NCBI GenBank assembly: GCA_964494645.1
Contig: CAZBSH010000095.1
Span: 1-5,125, forward strand
Origin: Christensenella sp964494645
Lineage (GTDB): Bacteria > Bacillota > Clostridia > Christensenellales > Christensenellaceae
Direction: 5' to 3'
DNA: 5,125 nucleotides
The translations under genes were made by a program, and so were the position numbers. Every line of letters starts with the position of its first letter. Position 1 is the stretch's first letter. Under the pieces are notes generated by a model, which saw only the letters and a list, made by a program, of their open reading frames with translations, was not told the origin of the DNA and did not search any database. Below are positions 1 to 4,827 of the stretch, piece after piece.

Positions 1-1564
1 GAATCGTAATACCGTCAATCTTGTGCGCGTCGTGTACCTCTATGCGCTCGACAAGATCATATAACATTTGTTGGGTCAGCTTGCGAATACGGGAATACTT
101 TTTGACTGCTTCCACGAACACATCAACACCCTGTGCTTTTTCGGCTTCCTGCTGTAATTCAAGTTCCAGAGCATTGATTTTGTCAGACAGTGCCGCTTGT
201 TCCTGCTCATATTGCGCGGTCATGGTCGCAAACCGTTCTTCTGATACAACTCCGTTTACTCTGTCCTCATACAGCTTTTGAATGATAACGTCGATGTCGG
301 TTGCCCGCATTCGCGCCGTTTTTAAGTCCTTTTCTCTGCGCTTTACTTCTAACTCGCTTTTATCCTGCGCAAAACCCCTGACTGCTTTTTCAAAAGTGTC
401 GGAATATTGGCTGACAAACTTCGTCAGACGTTTGATTTCGCCAAGTACAACCTTTTCCAAGAAGTCGGCGCGGACATAGTGCGAGGTCGGGCATTCCCTG
501 TGCCGTTTGTTGTAGGCATTGCAGCTAAAATATTTGATATCTGGATTCCTCTGGTTGAAATGGTATCCAAGCGGTTTGCCACAATCAGCACAGAGTAAAA
601 GCCCTGAAAACATATTCCGCTCGCCCGTGATCGTCTTGCGTTTTTTGATCTTTCGGCGTATTTCCTGCACTTGTTCCCATTTCTCGCGACTGATGATCGC
701 TTCATGCGCATCACGAAACACCAACGGATTTTCATTCTTGTACTGCTTTTTGTTCTTGTAGGATTTGGTATACGTTTTGCAATTCAGCAAATCCCCGCAA
801 TACTCTTGCAAACTCAATATTTTGATGATGGTCGTGCTGTTCCATCTGCTTGGCTTTTCACTGCGATTACCGCCCTTTTTGATGCCCTTGCTGATGGCGT
901 AATTCATGGGCGTGGGAACACATTCTGCTTCAAGGTCTGCCGCGATCTGCGCCGTGCCTCTGCCATCAAGATACACTTTAAATATTCGTTCTACAACTCT
1001 CGCAGCTTCTTCATCACGAAACCAATAGGGCAAATCGGAATTGGGTCTAAAGTCTGGATTATTCCGATAACCATAGGGCGGTTTGCCAAGTGGAATACCC
1101 GCTTTGGCTTTCATCTCGTTTACGATCCTCCGCTTTTTGCTGATGTCCTGCGCATAGCTTTCATTGATGACGTTGCGCAGCGCAACCGATATAAGGTCAA
1201 CGCCCTCTTTGCTGTCAAAGCCATCCGACACCGCCACAATGCGTACATCGTTGAAATCAACGCATTGCTTGATGAATAAGCCGACTTCCAGATAATCCCT
1301 GCCAAGCCGCGACAGGTCTTTGACAAATACAGCAGAGATTTTTCCCCGTTCCATATCGGCAATCATGCGCTGATATTCAGGGCGGTCTACCACTGTGCCG
1401 GAAATACCGTCATCGGCATAAACCTTTGTTGTGTATCCTTGCTGTGTAGCGGCATTCTCCAAGAGCCTTTTTTGATTCTGTATGGAATAGCTGTCGCCCT
1501 CTAAACTATCTTCACGGCTCAACCTTAAATACAAAGCCGCGACATTACTATTTGACCGTTTCAT
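1..1564 (-). CDS. Large serine recombinase (TndX/TnpX-like), 3' end outside the window
   Basis: Site-specific recombinase that would excise and integrate the element through a 5'-phosphoserine DNA intermediate. The frame is open from an ATG at 1564 to the window edge, giving 521 residues with no stop. Visible in order: the resolvase catalytic domain with LYLRLSRED (nucleophile Ser16), DDGISGT (51-57) and VKDLSRLGRDY (81-91); a 'recombinase' DNA-binding domain (GKPPYGY, then FRDEEAARVVERIF); a zinc ribbon with Cys325, Cys328, Cys348 and Cys358; a charged coiled coil at about 395-480; and the start of a DUF4368-like tail (QQMLYDLVERIEVHDA). Complete relatives are roughly 530-560 residues, so only a short C-terminal piece should be missing. 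The start is fixed by a strong AAAGGAGG four bases upstream. It follows the tnpW-like gene after 61 bp and has its own probable promoter. Family assignment is firm; attachment sites are not visible. Confidence 0.97.
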   Translation of the reverse strand, partial: MKRSNSNVAALYLRLSREDSLEGDSYSIQNQKRLLENAATQQGYTTKVYADDGISGTVVDRPEYQRMIADMERGKISAVFVKDLSRLGRDYLEVGLFIKQCVDFNDVRIVAVSDGFDSKEGVDLISVALRNVINESYAQDISKKRRIVNEMKAKAGIPLGKPPYGYRNNPDFRPNSDLPYWFRDEEAARVVERIFKVYLDGRGTAQIAADLEAECVPTPMNYAISKGIKKGGNRSEKPSRWNSTTIIKILSLQEYCGDLLNCKTYTKSYKNKKQYKNENPLVFRDAHEAIISREKWEQVQEIRRKIKKRKTITGERNMFSGLLLCADCGKPLGYHFNQRNPDIKYFSCNAYNKRHRECPTSHYVRADFLEKVVLGEIKRLTKFVSQYSDTFEKAVRGFAQDKSELEVKRREKDLKTARMRATDIDVIIQKLYEDRVNGVVSEERFATMTAQYEQEQAALSDKINALELELQQEAEKAQGVDVFVEAVKKYSRIRKLTQQMLYDLVERIEVHDAHKIDGITI

Positions 1565-1573
1565 TTTGCCTCC

Positions 1574-1581
1574 TTTCGCGG
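1574..1581 (-). promoter_or_regulatory. Strong Shine-Dalgarno of the recombinase gene
   Basis: The minus strand reads AAAGGAGG, then GCAAA or CAAA depending on where the core is counted, directly before the ATG at 1564. It is the strongest ribosome binding site in the window and decides the recombinase start. Confidence 0.8.
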
Positions 1582-1583
1582 TC

Positions 1584-1606
1584 AATAGCAGCATTTAACT
1601 GCTATT
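1584..1606. repeat. 8-bp perfect inverted repeat between promoter and start of the recombinase gene
   Basis: The arms AATAGCAG (1584-1591) and CTGCTATT (1599-1606) are perfect reverse complements separated by 7 bases. The dyad abuts the proposed -10 box at 1607-1612 and covers the expected transcription start, where an operator would act. It could equally form a leader-RNA hairpin just before the Shine-Dalgarno. It has no T-run suited to a terminator. The dyad is seen directly; the regulatory role is inferred. Confidence 0.6.
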
Positions 1607-1615
1607 ATTATATCA
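1607..1615 (-). promoter_or_regulatory. Extended -10 promoter for the serine recombinase
   Basis: The minus strand carries a consensus TATAAT (1612-1607) preceded by TG one base upstream (1615-1614), which is an extended -10 element. No good -35 hexamer is seen at 16-18 bp spacing, which is common for extended -10 promoters. Transcription would start near 1600, leaving a leader of about 36 bases. This suggests the recombinase can be expressed separately from the upstream operon. Confidence 0.55.
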
Positions 1616-1625
1616 TATTCAGCGG

Positions 1626-1799
1626 CTACACACGGTCACTTTCGATGTCATTTTTCATCATTTTTAAAATAAGCGAACCAAGCGTTTCGTTGCCATTGGC
1701 TTGAAAATGCGGCGTGACAATGTACCGCCGATCCTCATAATCGTAGGTGGCGGGTTGCGTAATATCTTTTATGTAATTTTCAGAATCACGCTTGTTCAT
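1626..1799 (-). CDS. Small TnpW-like element-encoded protein (57 aa)
   Basis: ATG at 1799 to TAG at 1626 gives 57 residues, beginning MNKRDSENYIKDITQPATYD and ending KNDIESDRV. The central part (YEDRRYIVTPHF, about 21-32, then ETLGSLILKMMKN) resembles the short TnpW family found beside large serine recombinases in clostridial elements, whose pattern is roughly R-hydrophobic-TYxVxxHF followed by an amphipathic ET...K...LI helix. The molecular role of that family is not established. The gene starts 5 bases after the rep stop with only a weak purine-rich ribosome site (GAAAGAAAAG inside the end of rep), so it is probably translationally coupled to rep. It ends 61 bp before the recombinase. That it is a gene is fairly secure; the TnpW assignment is from remembered family pattern only. 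Confidence 0.65.
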   Translation of the reverse strand: MNKRDSENYIKDITQPATYDYEDRRYIVTPHFQANGNETLGSLILKMMKNDIESDRV

Positions 1800-1804
1800 C
1801 TCAA

Positions 1805-2824
1805 TTACTTTTCTTTCGTTTTAAAAATATCATCAATCGTCTTTTGTTCTTCGGGGTTGGCAACTTCCCAATCATCCGCGCCGGACATATATTCCAGCGT
1901 CGTGTATTCGCGGTGGCTTCCGTCCGGCATAAAGTGCATCACTTGATGAATTCGACGGAGGAATGCCGCCCACACTTCGGGTTGCATTTGTTGCTCTTGC
2001 TTGTATTGGGCGCGGATATCCAAATTGCTAATGATGTACACGCGATCATAACACGCTTGCTTATTTGAATATCTGGCGGGCAGGGCAATCGGGTAGCCAT
2101 CCAGATAATTGTTCATATCCTGTATGCGAACGCCAGAGCAATATTCATCGAACAGCATAACGCTTTCACCCATATAACCATCAAAAGGATGCTTATAGTT
2201 ATTAACGGCGTATACGTTGGAATAGCCGTATTGATCCATAACGTAGCGTGTCTTACCCGTAGCGGTCTGACCCCAAATATATGTAACACACAGGGAACGC
2301 CACTTGTCGCGGTTTTCATCCGCTTTCAGTGTTTGCCGGACATAATCAATATCCCGCAGACCTCGCATAAAATGTGGAAACTCCGCTAATATCTCGGCAT
2401 TGGTCGCTCCATTCTGCAAACGGTCAATAACAGCGGAATATTCACTGCGTATGTTCCGATGGTCAAGCGGTATTTCGCCCCATTCCTCGAATGTATCCTC
2501 AATGATTGTTTCCTGCTTTTCGCTGTCATTTTTCCACTTTCCAGTCTTTTCCACATAATCCCTGTTTTCCCGTGACGATCCTCGCGCAGCTTCAATGTGC
2601 GCCGTATCAAAATGCTTTTTTATGGTACTGAATCGAACGCCGCCGGAAAATATCATGTATAAATGCGTGTGAAGTGTCTGACCCTGCTCATCAGCCATAC
2701 AATAATATATAATGGATGGAAAATGATTACTGATAATATCCCTAATATATTCATGTGAATAACCGCCTGTATCAGGGTTGTTGATTGTAAGCAGCCATTT
2801 GCGGGACTGTTGATCTGTAGCCAT
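1805..2824 (-). CDS. rep: CRESS-virus-like Rep: HUH endonuclease plus superfamily 3 helicase; candidate replication initiator and relaxase
   Basis: A 339-residue initiator expected to nick and join single-stranded DNA at the adjacent stem-loop and unwind DNA as a hexamer. The N-terminal domain shows the three HUH motifs: I, WLLTINNP (10-17); II, LHTHLYM with His52 and His54; III, YVEK with catalytic Tyr90 and Lys93. The segment STIKKHF...AHIEAARGSSRENRDYVEK (about 66-93) is typical of circovirus-like Reps. The C-terminal half is an SF3 helicase: Walker A GQTATGKT (185-192), Walker B VMLFDE (222-227) and motif C IISN ending at Asn267, with the FDGYMGE and LDGYPIALPAR blocks usual for viral Reps. 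ATG 2824 is preferred over the in-frame ATG at 2845 because AGGAG lies 8 bases before it and nothing before the other. All key residues are intact. It sits between a TcpA-type pump and a recombinase, so use as a relaxase is likely but inferred. Confidence 0.95.
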   Translation of the reverse strand: MATDQQSRKWLLTINNPDTGGYSHEYIRDIISNHFPSIIYYCMADEQGQTLHTHLYMIFSGGVRFSTIKKHFDTAHIEAARGSSRENRDYVEKTGKWKNDSEKQETIIEDTFEEWGEIPLDHRNIRSEYSAVIDRLQNGATNAEILAEFPHFMRGLRDIDYVRQTLKADENRDKWRSLCVTYIWGQTATGKTRYVMDQYGYSNVYAVNNYKHPFDGYMGESVMLFDEYCSGVRIQDMNNYLDGYPIALPARYSNKQACYDRVYIISNLDIRAQYKQEQQMQPEVWAAFLRRIHQVMHFMPDGSHREYTTLEYMSGADDWEVANPEEQKTIDDIFKTKEK

Positions 2825-2832
2825 TTTTGCAT

Positions 2833-2837
2833 CTCCT
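2833..2837 (-). promoter_or_regulatory. Shine-Dalgarno that decides the rep start
   Basis: The minus strand reads AGGAG, then ATGCAAAA, then the ATG at 2824: a good ribosome site at 8-base spacing. It lies downstream of the in-frame ATG at 2845, which has no such site, so the longer reading is disfavoured by 7 residues. Confidence 0.75.
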
Positions 2838-2850
2838 GTCTGCATAAGTT

Positions 2851-2930
2851 GCGACGGCGCGACATCTGCGACAAAGTGTGTCGCGGGTTAAAAAGCCTTT
2901 ATCTATGAGTGTTTCAGCTATCTTGCGACA
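2851..2930 (-). repeat. Iteron-like hexamer repeats TGTCGC beside the stem-loop
   Basis: On the rep strand TGTCGC occurs at 2930-2925 (overlapping the last two bases of the origin stem), 2873-2868 and 2864-2859, with the variant CGTCGC at 2856-2851. An inverted copy, GCGACA, lies at 2884-2879. The three proximal copies are spaced 9 and 8 bp, close to a helical turn. The inverted copy and the one at 2873-2868 form a 6-bp dyad with a 5-base spacer. Short direct repeats on the 3' side of the stem-loop are how circovirus Rep-binding sites are arranged. The repeats are seen; Rep binding is inferred. Confidence 0.65.
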
Positions 2931-2956
2931 GATTGCGGTAATACTTACGCAATCTG
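2929..2956 (-). other. ori: CRESS-type rolling-circle origin: stem-loop with nonanucleotide AAGTATTAC
   Basis: The arms CAGATTGCG and CGCAATCTG form a perfect 9-bp stem around the 10-base loop TAAGTATTAC, read on the rep-coding strand. The loop contains AAGTATTAC (2946-2938), an exact match to the porcine circovirus origin nonanucleotide and to the general CRESS-virus pattern NANTATTAC. By analogy Rep would nick between TATT and AC, that is between 2940 and 2939. It lies about 105 bp upstream of the rep start, on the same strand as rep, as in circoviruses. Its position between pump and Rep genes matches the position of oriT in Tn916-type elements, so it may also start transfer. Motif and stem are direct observations; origin function is inferred with good support. 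Confidence 0.87.
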
Positions 2957-2970
2957 CCGCCTGCGGCGGC
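2956..2970. repeat. GC-rich hairpin next to the origin stem-loop
   Basis: GCCGCC and GGCGGC form a perfect 6-bp stem around a 3-base loop. It shares its first base with the origin stem and touches the next hairpin at 2971. No T-run follows on either strand, so it is not a convincing terminator. It is probably part of the origin's structured region or a lagging-strand start site. Confidence 0.6.
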
Positions 2971-3009
2971 GGGAGCAGCGGCTTAAGGCTTCGCCTCGCC
3001 GCAGCTCCC
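2971..3009. repeat. Long interrupted hairpin spanning the ATPase stop codon
   Basis: The outer arms GGGAGC (2971-2976) and GCTCCC (3004-3009), then a single A/A mismatch, then GCGGC (2978-2982) and GCCGC (2998-3002), make an 11-bp stem. Inside it AGGC (2986-2989) and GCCT (2993-2996) make a small hairpin. The structure contains the last codons and TAA of the ATPase gene. No U-tract follows. It could block or slow transcription between pump and rep, protect the upstream transcript's 3' end, or be a single-strand origin. Confidence 0.6.
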
Positions 3010-3762
3010 ATTTCCACATAAATTGTTGTATATTACTGCGTTTAATTTCTCCATATCGCCAATGGTTGGCACTCTGACAGGCTGTGCTATACCACCATTA
3101 ATGGAAAGCCACCCCGCAGCCCTCCCGCCGATCGAGCCAAACTCCTTTATGCGCTCGCGACTATCGCCATCGAATAGCATATTTTGTGTCTCTGATCCGC
3201 TATCGCCGAGCAGACATACCACGCCAAATTGTTCTCTGCTTGCGCTCCCATATACACCAAATGTCTGGGCTGATGGTTGTTGTGTTGCCAGTTGGACAGA
3301 GAAATGGCGTGAACGCGCGAGAGATAGCAATAAATTCAGCTTGCGTTGCGCTTCGTCTTTCTCTTTCTTTCCCTCAATCAAGTTTACAAGACTGGCAAAT
3401 TCGTCTATGAAAAGTATCTTTAAATTGTGGGTATCATCTTCACCAGTCTTGCGTTTCAAATAGGCATCATAGAAATCATTCAATCCTTGCGGTGTGGCAT
3501 CCCCTCTGTAGAAACAAGGTAATCCATTTAGAAAATTAAAATCCGCGTCTTCTTTTGGGTCAATAACCGTTAATTCCACAGGCTGCAATTCCGCCGATGC
3601 TAATAACATTGTGCGGGCTAGTAACAGTTTTGCAGCCACTGTTTTGCCGCTTCCCGTGCGACCACTCCAAAGGACATGGGCAGACTTTGAATAATCCAGT
3701 TCTATCCATTTTTCTTCGCCCGTGCGGTGTGCATTTTCGGCTAACAGAAAAGGAATACTCAT
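2983..3762 (-). CDS. FtsK/TcpA-type DNA-pump ATPase, motor domain only
   Basis: A 259-residue RecA-fold ATPase of the FtsK/HerA group, expected to drive the Rep-bound DNA strand to a conjugation channel at the membrane. Visible: IPFLLAEN near the start, typical of the entry to the TcpA motor domain; Walker A GRTGSGKT (34-41); VIDPKEDADF (66-75); Walker B ILFIDE (116-121); and LARSRHFSVQLATQQPSA (about 148-165), matching the conserved FtsK/VirD4 block before the arginine-finger region. There are no membrane segments. Tn916 Orf21 and ICEBs1 ConQ are about 460-480 residues with N-terminal transmembrane helices; here those parts lie in the gene just upstream, 8 bp away in another frame. The ribosome site is a modest AGGTG, 5 bases before ATG 3762, so translational coupling is likely. 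It ends in a hairpin next to the origin. ATPase family is firm; role as coupling protein is inferred from context. Confidence 0.92.
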   Translation of the reverse strand: MSIPFLLAENAHRTGEEKWIELDYSKSAHVLWSGRTGSGKTVAAKLLLARTMLLASAELQPVELTVIDPKEDADFNFLNGLPCFYRGDATPQGLNDFYDAYLKRKTGEDDTHNLKILFIDEFASLVNLIEGKKEKDEAQRKLNLLLSLARSRHFSVQLATQQPSAQTFGVYGSASREQFGVVCLLGDSGSETQNMLFDGDSRERIKEFGSIGGRAAGWLSINGGIAQPVRVPTIGDMEKLNAVIYNNLCGNGSCGEAKP

Positions 3763-3770
3763 GACAACAC

Positions 3771-4415
3771 CTATTTTCTGAAAAGCGGGTCTTGAGGGGC
3801 TTCCCGTTCAACAGGCGTTGCGCCCTGCCCAATATGAATGACAATGTAGCGCGGATCATTTCCGTTTTTGCCCCCATGTGTCATTTCGCCTACAATATGC
3901 CCTCTCAAAAGATGGGCAATATTAGAGCGTTTTTCTATCCAAGTATCACGGTTTACCCATTCCGAAAAAAATGTAAGTTTGGAAACTGTTCCTTTTTGTT
4001 CGCGAGAAACAAAAATAGGGGTACGCCCATAACTGACACTATTCCGAAATATTTCCATCAGTCCTTTCTCTATTCTGCGGGAGTGGCGCGGAGTACCGAT
4101 CGTTTTTAGACAGATTAAAAATATTAGCACAAAGAGCGCGATCATAACAATATATAGCGTGTAAGTAAATATAGCGGCGATAACACTCGGAAATATTGCA
4201 AAATTGATGGGGAGCAAACCAATAATTGCATCCCGATTCAGCCAACACAACATAAAAACAACGGCTATTGAAGCGGGAGCAAAAATTTTCAATGGGGTTT
4301 TCTTCATTGCTTTAAAGCTGCCTATAAGATATATCCCAAGCTTTTTTCTGCGACGTTCGGCTTCTCGCTTGTTCTTTTCTTCGCCTGTCAGTCGATTTTC
4401 AGTAATATTATTCAT
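3771..4415 (-). CDS. Membrane protein, probable N-terminal half of a split TcpA coupling protein
   Basis: A 214-residue protein with a strongly basic, charged N-terminus (about 12-25, EEKNKREAERRRKK), a hydrophobic segment at about 44-59, and a second hydrophobic stretch at about 63-103 that could hold one or two helices. A soluble C-terminal domain of about 110 residues follows. That domain (WVNRDTWIEKRSNIAHLLRG, then DPRYIVIHIG and a final DPLF) has the size and rough layout of the small domain between the membrane helices and motor of TcpA/FtsK proteins. The ATPase gene follows after 8 bp in a different frame, and 214 + 259 = 473 residues equals a usual one-piece TcpA. The ribosome site is weak (AAAGG 11 bases before the ATG). 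Membrane location is well supported; the split-TcpA reading is inference from size, order and weak pattern likeness. Confidence 0.75.
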   Translation of the reverse strand: MNNITENRLTGEEKNKREAERRRKKLGIYLIGSFKAMKKTPLKIFAPASIAVVFMLCWLNRDAIIGLLPINFAIFPSVIAAIFTYTLYIVMIALFVLIFLICLKTIGTPRHSRRIEKGLMEIFRNSVSYGRTPIFVSREQKGTVSKLTFFSEWVNRDTWIEKRSNIAHLLRGHIVGEMTHGGKNGNDPRYIVIHIGQGATPVEREAPQDPLFRK

Positions 4416-4446
4416 TATATATTCTACCTTTCATGGTTTATCCATC

Positions 4447-4470
4447 CAGAGGGGCTATATAGCCCCTCTG
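4447..4470. repeat. 24-bp perfect palindrome between two operon genes
   Basis: Positions 4447-4458 and 4459-4470 are exact reverse complements (arm CAGAGGGGCTAT), with no mismatch or spacer. As a hairpin it would have a 10-bp stem and a 4-base ATAT loop. It lies 13 bases after the stop of the 82-residue gene and about 31 bases before the membrane protein start. Neither side has a T-tract, so it is not a standard intrinsic terminator. Candidates are a dimeric repressor site, an mRNA processing or stability hairpin, or a recombinase or nickase target. Confidence 0.7.
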
Positions 4471-4483
4471 AACAGAGAGAGTT

Positions 4484-4732
4484 TTAGCCTTTTTTCAAGT
4501 TGATTTTTCCATCAGGCACTTCTTGATCAGTCGATGTTCGCGTCATAGCAAAGCTCAAAATTGTACCCACAGGATGAGTCTCATTTTCGATAATCATTGT
4601 GCGGGCAGTGTCGGCGATCTGATATCGATCCCCTTTTTTGTTCGTACCTTCGCTTAACTCGGCGAGATTCGATTTCTTTGTCCCAGTTTCCCGATCTATC
4701 CAGTTCCCGATCGCTACATATTTCCGAATCAT
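4484..4732 (-). CDS. Small soluble protein of unknown function (82 aa)
   Basis: I do not recognise this protein. Start ATG 4732 is chosen over ATG 4750 because AAGGAG lies 7 bases before it; the longer reading would begin upstream of that ribosome site. The product begins MIRKYVAIGNWIDRETGTKK, is polar with no membrane segment, and ends in a basic GKINLKKG. It is the first gene of a likely operon with the membrane protein and ATPase. Tn916-type elements also carry small genes (orf22 and orf23, DUF961) directly before tcpA, so it occupies the same place, but I see no clear DUF961 sequence pattern. Its residues 11-26 (WIDRETGTKKSNLAEL) resemble residues 153-169 of the neighbouring membrane protein, possibly by chance. 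Expression is well supported by the ribosome site; the function is open. Confidence 0.8.
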   Translation of the reverse strand: MIRKYVAIGNWIDRETGTKKSNLAELSEGTNKKGDRYQIADTARTMIIENETHPVGTILSFAMTRTSTDQEVPDGKINLKKG

Positions 4733-4737
4733 AGATA

Positions 4738-4743
4738 TGCTCC
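4738..4743 (-). promoter_or_regulatory. Shine-Dalgarno that decides the start of the 82-residue gene
   Basis: The minus strand has AAAAGGAG, then CATATCT, then the ATG at 4732: a near-ideal site. It falls inside the longer reading from 4750, so the shorter protein is preferred. Confidence 0.7.
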
Positions 4744-4755
4744 TTTTCAATAAGT

Positions 4756-4777
4756 CTCCCGAATCCTCGAGAGGGAG
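4756..4777. repeat. Small inverted repeat upstream of the 82-residue gene
   Basis: CTCCC (4756-4760) and GGGAG (4773-4777) are reverse complements with a 12-base spacer that contains the palindrome CTCGAG (4766-4771). It sits 24 bases before the start at 4732, in the untranslated leader or promoter region. It is short and could be incidental, but it is next to a larger inverted repeat. Confidence 0.4.
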
Positions 4778-4779
4778 TT

Positions 4780-4822
4780 GCCATTATCCCCCGATGTTCA
4801 AAAGAGCATTGGGGGGAATGGC
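4780..4822. repeat. Imperfect 14-bp inverted repeat after the 93-residue gene
   Basis: The arms GCCATT (4780-4785) and AATGGC (4817-4822), then CCCCC (4788-4792) and GGGGG (4811-4815), then ATG (4794-4796) and CAT (4807-4809) pair around a 10-base loop, with a small internal loop and one mismatch. It starts 5 bases after the stop at 4828. No T-run follows on the minus strand, so a simple terminator is unlikely. An operator, attenuator or RNA-end-protecting hairpin fits better. The pairing is seen; the function is not known. Confidence 0.5.
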
Positions 4823-4827
4823 TCATG

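Noticed and set aside
671..1279. A 202-codon plus-strand open frame
   Set aside because: It lies entirely opposite the serine recombinase, whose minus-strand reading shows every family motif; the plus-strand product has no recognisable domain and no convincing ribosome site.
2825..2845. Longer rep start at ATG 2845 (7 extra residues)
   Set aside because: No ribosome site precedes it, whereas AGGAG stands 8 bases before ATG 2824, and the shorter start places HUH motif I at the usual distance from the N-terminus.
2896..2930. Possible sigma-A promoter for rep (TCGCAA, 17 bp, TAGATA)
   Set aside because: Both hexamers match the consensus at only about half the positions; too weak to list as a feature, although a rep promoter in this gap is plausible.
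2971..3009. Hairpin at the ATPase stop read as a rho-independent terminator
   Set aside because: The bases after the stem on the minus strand are another GC-rich hairpin, not a T-tract.
3023..3463. A 146-codon plus-strand open frame
   Set aside because: It is antisense to the FtsK-type ATPase with intact Walker motifs and its product looks like shadow translation.
4447..4470. Palindrome read as an intrinsic terminator
   Set aside because: No run of T follows the stem on either strand, and genes continue in the same direction after it.
4786..4806. TTGAAC and GATAAT as a promoter for the 82-residue gene
   Set aside because: The two hexamers are only 7 bp apart, far from the 16-18 bp needed, and no alternative -35 is seen.
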